Assembly (NCBI RefSeq): GCF_028858725.1
Contig: NC_084763.1
Span: 6,572,001-6,636,000 of the forward strand
Direction of reading: 5' to 3'
Length of the DNA: 64,000 nt
Source: Colius striatus
Lineage: Eukaryota > Chordata > Aves > Coliiformes > Coliidae
How positions within the stretch are numbered: position 1 is the first letter of the stretch; each line of letters opens with the position of its first letter. Below, one piece after another: positions 33,860 through 44,400 of the stretch. The position numbers and the translations under genes are program-made. The notes beneath the pieces were generated by a model. The model made no database searches. It was not told the DNA's origin and saw only the letters and a list, made by a program, of their open reading frames with translations.

Positions 33860-36800
33860 CCAGCCTGGCTGACACCAGAGAGCTGGGACAGAAGGCTTGA
33901 TACTCCCCCTCCCCACCCTCAGCTGATTTCCTGTGCATGTGTTTCGCCGGTTGGCAATGTTCCTGTAAGAGGATATGAGAGATTCTTGGTGGATTCCCAG
34001 AGTTTGTATGCTTGTGAGTTCCAGCTGTATCAAACCAAGTCCTCTTGACCAAGAATGTGGCATGTTATCTAAACTGATCAGTTTACTTTTATGTGCCTTT
34101 TTCTGCTGTCTGGAGATTCCTCTTGGCTCGTTTTTGGAAGATTCTTCAGCGAAAGCACAATTTGCTGTCGTGCCTATGAACTCAGTCGTGCCATGCACAA
34201 CTCAAAAGTCAGAGGCTGGCTTGCCTGCCTACTGGGGACATCCCATCAGTCTACAGACTGTTTCCTGACAAGCACATTTCTTCAGATTCCCTGAAGGACA
34301 TCAACCTAATCATATCAGATTTTCCATACACTCTCTCTTTTTATTAACTCTTTAGGAAAAGAAAACAGAAAAGGGTGTGTGCAAAATGACACACTCAGAC
34401 CTTCCAGTTAATTCCCTGAACTCCGATATCAAGTCTGGCTGTAAAAGCAGCCACCCTCCGAGCACAAAGCAGACGTGCTGGCTGGCAGCTGGAGGCTGAC
34501 ATCCCATTTCAAACAGAACAAAAACCAAACAAGCTGGGCTAAGGCTGCCACGATGACTTGGAGCCCGGGCTTGCATGTCAGCGTGATACACAGGGGCCAG
34601 TCTGCTGTGTCAGAGCAGATTCTGTTTGGAAAGGAAAGGTCAGGACGCTGAAAGTGTGGCCAGGGAGGAAATCCATCCTCATTCTTGCTTGCAGATCTCT
34701 CTGGAAAAAAATGCTCTCTGTACACAGACACTTGCCTGAGTTTCCAGTTTGTCTCCAGAGCTCAGCCCCCAGCCTGGCCGCTCCTTTCCGTGGTGTTTAC
34801 CCAGCACAAAGCCATTTCATAATGGTGCTTATTTAGAGCTCTGGGAACAAACTCGAGATTGTTTTGAAGGGTTTGTTACACGGGGATTTAGAGCCCAGCT
34901 CCACAGACTTGTACTCAGAGGAGTATGTCGGTGTAAACAGATTTGCTCCCGTGAATAACAACAGCTTATCTGAGCGAAGGGTTAGGGAGTTTGACCCTTA
35001 CTTTCTGTTCTGCTGAGAAAGCAGAAAGGCAAATTGTTTCTCTTTTTGACATCCACCCTGTCTTATAGACAATGAAATCTGCTCCCTCAGGATGTGTTAC
35101 ATAGGTAGTAGGTGTGCCTGCAGTGCATTCTTCTGTAGGTACCTTCTGCAGCCCCTTGTGTACATCAGGTACAGGTACAGAGTTTTTAAGAGAAAGCTCT
35201 TAGTTTAAAGCCTCAGATGCAGTGGGGCACCTTAGCTACTCTTTCCAACATACTGCATGGAAAACTAGTTAAATCCTCCTGTGTCTGTGCTAAAGATGTG
35301 AATTTGGTTCTGATGGGATGGCATTCTTGAGGATCTTCAAGTAAGGAACCTGCAGTAAATTAGCTGAGCAGCGGCACTGGGACTCCCAAAATGAGCCTGT
35401 GTGAGAACCCACTGTGGTTCAACCAAACCTCTTTTCCAGCAGCATGGATGTAGCTAGATAGGTGCTTAAACCTCCCACCATGTTTCATCAGGCCTTCTGC
35501 CCCAACCACCCGTCAGCACCTCCACTGTTGCTGCTGCCACTCTTCGGGATGGGGATGGCAGCACATGGCTGGAGGTCAGCCCTGCGCTGGAAACCATCCA
35601 GAGCTCCAGCTTTGGTGTAGCTTGGCTCAGCAGTGCTGTTTCTCCTTGGGACATGCAGCCCCTCAGTGAGTGACTGAATGCTCAAGGGGGGTGGAACTTT
35701 CGTGGCTCTGGGGCATGTGTATCTTCAGAGAGGTTTACTTGTGATCTTTAGAGGAGGTAAAATGGAGCTCAAAGATGTGAGCTCCCTAGAGACTTAAATT
35801 TAGTCTCCAAATGCTGGGTAGCAATGGGATGGGAGCCAACACAAAAAAGAACAGGTGCTGCACCCAGGCAGGGAGGGTTAAGGCATGGAAGCAGCCAGGG
35901 CAGACGCCGCAGTGCTCGCACACTGGTGTGTCGCATCAGCTTGTGTCCTGCAGCACAGGATAGGGTTCAATATGTGACTGTGATCCTAGGACTGTCTGGG
36001 AAGTAATGACAGCTGATGTCTCTGGTAAATAATTCAGATAGTCCTGGGCAGAGGGTCCACCTCCCCGAGCTTCCTTTGACAATGAGGGCAGGGGGACATC
36101 AAAACGGCTTCTGAAAGCGAGCCAGAACATCTGTTGCTCTGTCACTGAAAGACCAGCTACTGTGTGACTCATGCTTCTGCTAGCTCTTGAATTTTTAGAG
36201 CAACCCCTCACACACATCTTCTGGCCCTTGTTTTGGAAAGATCTGAAAACACTAGTGGGTTAAAGCTGTGGTTTAAACCACTGTCTCACTCTTGCAGCCT
36301 TCCCTACAAGCCTAAAATAAGCAGGAAAGAAGGGCAGGGGGGAGAAGGAAAGTTTTCCTTCATGGAAAGCTTTGAGCAGCCTGTTTGTGGTGAGCTGTCT
36401 CTCAGGAGCCTCCTTTGCATCACTGGAAAGTTTGGCCTCTGCTCCCACACAGTGTCTTGTTACTCCTGTCAGCCACCCTATATCCTTCAGCGCTGGGGAA
36501 ATGAAGGCTGCCCTACTTTCAGTTTTGAGGTCCCACATAAATTATTAAGTGCTAACGCTCTCCTGTATTTAGGAAGAGCTAAAAACAACAATGTGAAGCT
36601 TTGGTAAATGGGAGCATGTGAGTTTATGGTTTGGCAGCTGAAGCACCTACTGCGTGTCCCTGCTCCCCTCTGTGCTAACTTTACACCCCTTTCATCTTTC
36701 TGAGTTTGAATTCCTTTAGGCTCATTGTTATTTCTCCTAGGCTGTGAGTGTCTGAATCCCAGTTGTTTGTCACCAGCTCCTTCCCAGCTCTGCAGCTGCC

Positions 36801-38975
36801 TGACAATGGGGCTGGGCTTTGCTTCCCCTCCTGACCTCCCAGCAGGTATCTGTGGGGCTGCCTTTGCATCCTCTGCAGAAGAGTTTCAGGAAACGTGCTC
36901 ACTTCTGCCTCCCTACTGGCTGATACACATCGGGTTTTGCTGTTCATGTGAACCTTGTTGTCTTCTTATTTATCAAGACGCTGAAATGTGCTGTGAGAAC
37001 TTACTCTCAGTTCCTCCCTCAGCACGCTCTTCTGAGTGGTTGTAGGGGGAAGGGACCCTTGGAAGTCTCATTGTGCTGATAATGAGTAACTGTCATGCAA
37101 ATAGTTATTCAAGTGAATTCGCTGAAACTTGCTCTCAGGAACCAGAGCTTAATAGATGTTTTTGTTCAGATCATGCTGTTAAATTTCCATTGTTGAGAAT
37201 ACAGAAACTCATTTAAATACAGATCTTTGCATAAAGCCCAGGAAAAGCCCCAGCTATGAAAGAAGCAGCCGTTTTTTGTGTAAAGTGTTAAGAAACATCT
37301 GTTATCAAAGTGATTTAGGAAACTGCCCTGATGTTAAACACGGGGAACAGCAGTTTCAGACACCCTGGTGAGGAGCATTTGATGAGCTCCACGGCTCTTT
37401 GGTTTCTGAATTTCATTTGGGAGGCTTTTAAAATGTTTTCCCAGCATTTCAGGATTTAAATGATTTTCTCTTTTGTAGATCTTTTTAGTACAAAGGGAAC
37501 TGATCTGGAAATGGTCGAGTTTCAAATCAGCATCCTGTGCCTTGAAAAGGGGAATATGGGCTTATAAAGAGCTGTTAAGAATGGGTTGTCTTTGAAAAGG
37601 GTTTATCTTCCTGTGTTTTCTCCTTGTGCTGATTTTTAGCACTGGGCAAATATTTGGCATCCCTGAATTTCAGTATTTAGGTCTCTTCATAAGCTCTGCT
37701 GTGACCTTCAGCCTTGTGTCCCATGACTTCCCAGCCTCGGGGAGGATCTCAGACACAGGCTTCCTGATGAATTGAGTCCCTGTTTTACACTTCCCTGCAA
37801 ATGTTACCACTCTGTTATTTCAGCAACAGCAAAACCAGGTCCATGCTTAAAGGAAAATTGGCACGTGCTCTGTATCTTTACTTGAACACTTTGATCTGGT
37901 CCTCCAGATTACCTGATTATCAGCCTGCTGCTGGTCATGGCAGCTTGGTACTCGCCTGCTGTTGCTATGAAAATCACATGAAGGACTCTGTCTGCGTTGA
38001 ACCTCAAGTGCACAGGCAGTCCCACTTAAACCAGTAAGGTTGGCCCACGTACCTGAAAATGGATTTGTGATTTGTCAGTGATAGATCAAGGGCTGAATGA
38101 TTTTATTACAGACGAGACATACCCGAGGATGATTCTGTGGCATTGTGCAAGTTGCCTTGAAATGATCACCGAAATGGACTGCCACCCGTTTTGTTCAGTA
38201 AACAACATGTGCTGGAGCAGGGGGAGTGCAGGGAGTAAGGATGTGGCTTAAAGAACACAGTAGCTGTAGGGAAAAGAGGGCAGGTGGTTACAGAGAGCAG
38301 GGGGGAAGGCGGCATGGAGGGGGTTTGCTTTTGTTTATATCGTATTCATGGACATATATTAGAGGGGGTTTTGAGGGGAAGTGCACTGCTGTATGCACTG
38401 CTGTACGCTGGTCTGGACTGTGTTTCTCCCACCTCAGCTTCATGCTGTGTGTTCACTTCTGAGGTGGTGTGTTCTGTTGTGTCTCTGCACACGGCCATGC
38501 AGCATGTGCTGCCTGCAAGAGACCTGCCTTTCACACCTCTGCACCCATGCCAAGCGTTCCCAGATGCATTCTGAGAACCTTGCTGGGTGGGAATGCAAGG
38601 ACAAGCTGGCCCAGGCTTCATCACTGGGGGGACATCTCTGGAGTTGATGCCTGCGTGCAGGGAAGGGCTATGGCCAGATATACATCCCTTTTCCCCCAGT
38701 CTTCTCAGAGTGAGTGCCTGCATCACTGGGGGAAGCTGGGAGGGGGGTTGCCACTCTCCTCACACAGCATTTGTGTGTAAATTTCTCCTTTCTCTTTCTG
38801 TGTCCAGCTGCTCACTGGCTGCAGTGGCACTGGGTGTGCTTACCAGAGCCAACTGGGCAGACATTTCCTGCTGTGAGCCCAGAGAGAGCGTGGAGCTGCT
38901 CACCCACCCTTTTCCCTAAGGAAGAAGCAAAATGAAGCTGTTCTGAGCAATAAAAATCCTCACCCTGCTTTCTTC
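33860..38975 (+). other. Putative long LIMD1 3'UTR
   Basis: After the stop there is no further exon. The first canonical poly(A) signal on the + strand is AATAAA at 38949-38954, which would give a 3'UTR of about 5.1 kb. An ATTAAA at 39443 is an alternative, and earlier non-canonical sites cannot be excluded. The stretch contains no CR1 copy, unlike the introns, which would suit transcribed 3'UTR. Its extent is inference; RNA reads would settle it. Confidence 0.4.
38949..38954 (+). terminator. Candidate LIMD1 poly(A) signal AATAAA
   Basis: It is the first exact AATAAA downstream of the LIMD1 stop on the coding strand. The downstream sequence is pyrimidine-rich (ctgctttcttcc). There is no direct evidence of use. 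Confidence 0.4.
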
Positions 38976-40473
38976 CAGGGCAGCTCACATGGCAATATGC
39001 ATCAGCAGCCAAGATAAGGGACAGGAAAAAACTGTCCCCACATGAACATAGGTGCCACAGAGCCCCGTGGCGGGGATGCCCAGGTAGAGGATGTGCCTGG
39101 GCTGCAGTCTTCAGCCCAGCTGGCACCAGCCCTGGTCCCCCACGCAGCAGGTCTGCGGTGCAGGGCCAGGCACACGGGGACCTGGGCGCGCACGTGGGCT
39201 GTGGCTTTCAGAAAGCAAATCCAGAGCCTGGCTACCAATACTCAACGGTACTAATGACTGGGGTTTTTTTAACGTTTCCTTCAAAGCTCAACTCCAGGAG
39301 AGAGTATTTTAGGATTTGTACTGGTGTAACTAACCTTAGCCACCTGTGAACAGGGCCCTCTTTCCTTCTGTGCTGGTAAATATTTATAAGGAGTGAAGGG
39401 CGGCAGCAGGGGCAAAGCCGCCGGCCTTTTGTGATTTCAGTGATTAAAGACAATATCGTAAAGCAACGCTCAGCGTCACGTCTTTCCTAAAATTACAGTG
39501 AGTGTCATTGTCCAGAGTCTGTGGGGAAGGAGTTACACTGTGAAATGGTGGTTTCCCAAGCTCTGCCTTTCTCCTGTCACATCAGTGGCTGAAGCAGGGG
39601 CTGGTAGGGGGAATCTGCTCAGTGGGGTCACAGAATCTCAAGGGTTGGAAGGGACCTCGAAAGCTCATCCAGTCCAACCCCACCTGCCAGAGCAGCACCA
39701 GCTAGAGTAGGTCACACAGGAACTCTTCCAGCTGGGTTTGGAATGTCTCCAGAGAAGGAGACTCCACAGCCCATCTGGGCAGCCTGGAGTGAGGAGCGAT
39801 GTGCTGCAGGTGGGAGCAGGCTCTGGTCCTAGCAGGGGGGGGTCTCTTTTGCAGCATTGGTGGGGCTGGGTTCCCTAGAGGGTTTTGGGGAGAGTTGCAG
39901 TGGCTATGGGAGGCAGATGGCCATGTGATACCCTCGTAGGCTTCACGCTGTGATCACAATACCTCCTATCTGAAGATGGGATGCTTAAAGTACTGCTGGC
40001 CAAGCAGCACCACAACAGCACCTGTTGTCAGCTAAACTGAAGTGAAGAAACAGGAGTAACTGTAATTTGGGGATCCTTCTCCAGGCACAAAGCTCCCCAA
40101 AGCTGGGGGGAGGATACACAGAGAAGTCAGCCAGGAGGTGCCCCGGGACTGCTCCATGCCAAACCTCCCCCCCACCAGCCCAGACAGTAAGCCTGGGTGG
40201 GCACTGCTCTCCCCTGCTGCAGCCATTCCAGAGGTGGTGCCCATGGCAGGGGGCTGCCGAGGGCCGTGCAGAAGTGCACAAACCCTTGCAAATGTCACCC
40301 AGCCCTGGGATGCTTCAAAGGCCTCTACACCTGGCTGACCCCCTGCGTGAGAGGTGCTGAGGTGACTGCACGCAGGAGTAGGGCTGCTCAGGAAAGGAGA
40401 GTGTGTGGGTAAACACCCTGGGGCTGGGGTGCAGGAGAGAAAAGAGCAAGGGGCGAGACGGGGAGAGAAGAAT
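38976..40473. other. LIMD1-SACM1L intergenic spacer
   Basis: It holds a reverse CR1 tail at 39628-39788 and otherwise unique, moderately GC-rich sequence. No exon or additional RNA gene was found. The spacer ends at the tRNA terminator. Confidence 0.6.
39628..39788 (-). mobile_element. CR1 LINE 3' end, class C
   Basis: Reverse CR1 tail: 'tcacagaatctcaagggttg', 'gagtaggtcacacaggaact', 'gagaaggagactccacagcc' and 'catctgggcagcctgg'. Close in sequence to the copy at 46300. Confidence 0.93.
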
Positions 40474-40484
40474 AAAAAAAAAAA
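40474..40484 (-). terminator. RNA polymerase III terminator of the tRNA gene
   Basis: Eleven A residues on the + strand give a T11 run on the - strand, beginning 9 bases after the tRNA 3' end. A run of four or more T is the standard Pol III stop. Confidence 0.9.
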
Positions 40485-40493
40485 GCGAGCAGC

Positions 40494-40566
40494 CGAGCCA
40501 GCCAGGAGTCGAACCTAGAATCTTCTGATCCGTAGTCAGACGCGTTATCCATTGCGCCACTGGCCC
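40494..40566 (-). tRNA. tRNA-Arg (anticodon ACG)
   Basis: The reverse complement folds as a full 73-nt tRNA. The acceptor stem is GGGCCAG/CTGGCTC with one G-U pair. The anticodon arm is TCTGA-CTACGGA-TCAGA with anticodon ACG (A34 would become inosine and read CGU/CGC/CGA), and the T-arm is CTAGG-TTCGACT-CCTGG. The internal promoters are intact: A box TGGCGCAATGG (40549-40559 complement) and B box GGTTCGACTCC (40505-40515 complement). There is no intron and no encoded CCA. Apart from a T in the T-stem (a G-U pair instead of C-G) it matches the vertebrate tRNA-Arg-ACG sequence as I know it. It is transcribed away from SACM1L. From memory, human has a tRNA-Arg-ACG gene in the same position. Confidence 0.97.
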
Positions 40567-41420
40567 TGCTCTGAGCGCGCCTCTCGCCCGCACGCAGTTC
40601 AGCGCCGCTCGCGCGCGGGGCGGGGCCGCCTCACGGCGCCAGCCAATCCCGGGCCGCCGAGCCCGCGCCGCCCCTCCCTGCGGCTTCCGCCCTTCCCCGC
40701 CCGGCGGCGCTCGCTAACGTGTCCGCCGAGGTTTGTCCCACGCGGCGGCCCGTCCCGCAGGCCGGGGGAGGGGCCGCGTCAGTCTGGCAGCGGGGGAGCG
40801 GCCGGGCCGGACGGGGCGAGAGCGACGCGGAGCCGGCGGCGGCCGGAGGCAGCTGCAGGGGGACGAATGGCGGCGGCGGCGGCGGGAACGACGGCAGCGG
40901 CGGCCTACGCCAGCCTGAAGCTGTGAGTGCCCCCACGGCCGCCTCTCCCTTCCCTGCTCCTCCGGCTGGGCGCTGCCGGCGCGGCCCCGCGTTGTCCCGC
41001 CGCGCCGCGGACGGCGCTGAGGCGGGCGGTGGCTCGCCGCGCTCCGGGCCGGCCGCTGCCCCGGGGCCGCCGCCGCGCCGTGCCGGGCTCGCCGCCTCTC
41101 CGCCGCTTCCCGGGTCAGCGCGGACGGGCTCGGCCCGAGGCGGCGGCTGCGTGCGGCAGCCCGCGGCCAGAGGCAGCAGCAGCAGGGGGGAGGACTTTGG
41201 CCGCGGGTGCAGGTCCCGTCCCCTTTCGCCGTCCGTCCGATATCGCAGCTCCGGCGGGGGAAAGGCTGCGGGCGGTCCGCGCCCGTGCGTCGTTTCCCTC
41301 TTGGCCGTAGCGGCGGGGCGATGCCGGCGGGGCTGGGGCGGTCGCCGCTGGCGGTGGCGGTCACCCGCGCTGCCTTCTGCTCCCTCCATAGGTTACTTTT
41401 GTCACCAGCTCGGCTGCTGA
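40560..41420. promoter_or_regulatory. CpG island promoter of SACM1L
   Basis: Dense CpG and GC boxes (ggggcggggcc near 40617) and a CCAAT box at 40643-40647 lie upstream of the SACM1L start codon. There is no TATA box. The start codon itself lies in aATGGCGgc, a YY1-type core often seen at housekeeping gene starts. The island begins at the 5' side of the tRNA gene, so Pol II and Pol III factors may share open chromatin. Confidence 0.8.
40867..40922 (+). CDS. SACM1L: SACM1L exon 1 (coding part)
   Basis: It encodes [18 protein letters not shown] plus two bases of L19. It is the only ATG in the exon in this frame. Human begins MATAAYEQLKL, so the bird form carries extra Ala codons from a GCG-rich tract. 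Donor gtgagt. Confidence 0.9.
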
Positions 41421-44400
41421 TGCGGACGCAGAGCTCTGTGCCCGCGATGTTACTTGCCAGCGGAATGCTCTTTAGGCGTGCTTATAGCCAGCGTCACTTC
41501 TGTGGCACAGGGCTTTTTCTTTCTCTTGTGTGGTTCGGTTTTTGATGCCACTTGGTGACTTTGAACTTTGAGACTCTCCTGTTCAGTGCCCATTAGCTTG
41601 TCAGGTAAATCCTTCTCATCTCCCGGTGCAGTTGCTCTCATTAAACAAAGGTTTTGAGGGAGGGTGTAAGCCGTTGAACTTGTATACGCCAAATATTTGC
41701 TTCCTGCTTTTTATACGACAAAAGAAGTTGCATAATCAAAGCAATACAAAGTTAAAGCTGAAGAGGCATTTCCATTACAAACTCCAGAAAAAAAATTACT
41801 CTGAGCATGAGACTCTTCGTGGCTGTCTGAAGCCAGCAGTGAAATGTCCTTGTGTGTCCTAAATGCATTCCCAGGCTTTCGACCTCTAAATATTAGCTTG
41901 AAACCCTCTAATTGAATTCCTGATGGCATTTTCAGGCAGCAGCATCTGAAAGTGATTTTTAAGCCTGATTGAACTGTACTTAATGCTCTGTTACGTTTCA
42001 CTTGACAGTCATCTTTTGGATTCAAAGGGAGCATAGCTGGATCTTTCTTAGAGGTCTAGGTAAAGAGCTTGTCAGAGTGCTGTTACATGTCTAAAAATCA
42101 CTGGGCTTCTTTATGGTGATGAGGTAGCTGTGTGAGGGTACACAGGCACTGGAGATAACTGAGTGTTACTGGAGAGTAAGATCATCTGGGGTGGCTCAAA
42201 GGCTTGCTTATTTAGCAGAAAGCTTTTGTCCCTCTTGTCACTTAAGCAGTGTTTGTCTTTCTTTAAGCTGTACTTGGGGTCTGTTTTGCCTGCAGAGGAG
42301 GAAAGGTGAGTTGTGTGACCTGTAGTACATGGACTTTCCTACTGAGAGGGGTTTTTTTAAAGTAGAGGCACTTTTCTGGGTACAGATTAGTAAAGAATGC
42401 TCTCATTTAAACTTTAATCTTGACTAAAAGGAAGCTTTGACCTTCTTAGGACAACATTGTCTCAAATGGAGTTTAGCATGAGGGTTTTTTCATAAACTTG
42501 AGCACAGTATTTCTTTGTGTTCTGAAAAACAGGCTTTTTTACTGTTACTACACCGAGTTGTTGCAGGGCCTGCAGACTTTCTACCAAGCATTTGAAGATA
42601 AAGGGCCGTAACTTGGGTGATGAGCCAAACTGACTACGTTGGCAAGGTCAAAGGAGAGTGTTCTTCTGAGAAATCCATGCTAGACTTCAGTTTGGGAGTT
42701 TAGTCATGACTGGTTTTTGTTTTGTTGGTTTTCTTTTTTTCAACTGACTTCTTATTCTCACTATTAAAAGATGAGATTCTGCAACTGTAGCTCTTCTGGG
42801 TAGTGTAGAGGCCCTGTATGGAGCTTCACTGATGGCAGCACTCTGCAGGGTCCTGTTCTGTACATCCAATTGCAGGTTCCAGCTCTGAATGCAAACCTCT
42901 TGTGTTTCTCACATTGTCAGAAGTAATGGCTCAGACCCTTTGTGCCTTGACCTGTGTCATCAGTCGAGTTCAGGTGGTACTGGCACCAATGCTGATGTCT
43001 AGTGTCTGTGCTACTGTTGAAACTAGTTGTGGGGAAAACTATTAACCTGCAAAGCGTTATCCATAGCTGTGTGATCTGGGTCACTGCTATACTTATTTAG
43101 CTTCCTCTTGTGGCCTCAGGAACAAACTGTAAAATGCAAACACCTATTGCAGATAGCAGGCTGTAGTGGATGGTAGTGAAGCTGCCAGTCCAATTCATCA
43201 GTATTGTGGAATGGTAGGGGTTGGAAGGGACCTTTAGAGATCATCTAATTGTCAGTGGAACAGAGAATCCTGGCTGTTGTTTTGATTCACTTAAACACAT
43301 TTTTTTTCCTTTGTGCTTCAGTTAAGACTTACCCTGCTGATAGCCTTCTTGGTATCCTGGGAGTCTGTGACACTAGCTTTGTTTCAAACTTAACTCCTCC
43401 TGTCCACAGTTATGCCCACATACTTTGTGAAAGTGCTTGTCAGTAGCTACTGCACTTGAACACAGCGCCTTCCACCTGCCTGTGTTTGTGGAGAGCTCCA
43501 AAAGTACATCTTGTCTTTGGGGTTTTTATTTGGTTGTTTTCTAAGCTGAGTTTTCAGAGAGTTTGGATAATACTTCTAGAAAGAATAGCTACACATCCTT
43601 TCTTTCCTGCTTGATCTAAGTGTCTGTCACGGTGAAGCTCGGGGATGTTGGTGAAGGAAGGCATAAATTTAAGCAGGAAATTATTTATCATCTTAAGTGA
43701 AGCTTAACTGGAAATAGTCATTATGAAGCTCTGCCTTTCACATGGGCCCTTTCTTGGTTTTAAATTGTATTTCTGTTAGTGTTGGGGTTTTTCTAAATCC
43801 TGGAGTTACACTCCCTTTCTTCTCCCTGCAACAGCTATTGCTCCATGGGAGATGTTCCAGTTCCTTGAGCTGTTCCTGCTCGAGGAGTAATATTTATTGT
43901 AGATGTATAATTAGCACACCTGCTCACCTAGAAAATCTGGACTCTCTAGAGTGTTGAAACCATCAGCATGTTAGCACTGTTATTTAACACGCTGTTGGGA
44001 CCCTGCATACACTACCATAGGCTTTCCTGTATCTCTCTGCAGACCACTCTGGGATCTTGAGTACAGCAAATGCGTTGCTGTGCCGTACAGGACGTGCTTT
44101 TGGCTTGCTTTATTAGGGGCTGACAGCAGAGAGTTTCCTGCATTAGAGCAATGTTAAGTATTTATGGTGAAATAATCAATTACTGAAGTAAGGGTTTGGC
44201 TGTTGAGGCCTAGAGGGCTTAAGTGATATTGAGTGAAATACTATCTTTAGCTGCCATTAGAGCGTGATGGCTCCTCTTTCATGCTTTGTCTAAACAGGGG
44301 AATATTCTTGTCTGTAAGATCAACCTAATTAAAACATGGGATGCAGCTCTGCATCATCTTTGTGATGTACAACACTGCTTTATAAGCATAACTAGCAAAG

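Noticed and set aside
40315-40593. 92-codon open frame on the - strand over the tRNA
   Set aside because: It is a chance frame running through the tRNA-Arg gene and its flanks.
40631-41389. 252-codon open frame on the - strand over the SACM1L CpG island
   Set aside because: Arg/Pro/Ala-rich GC artefact opposite the promoter and exon 1 of SACM1L.
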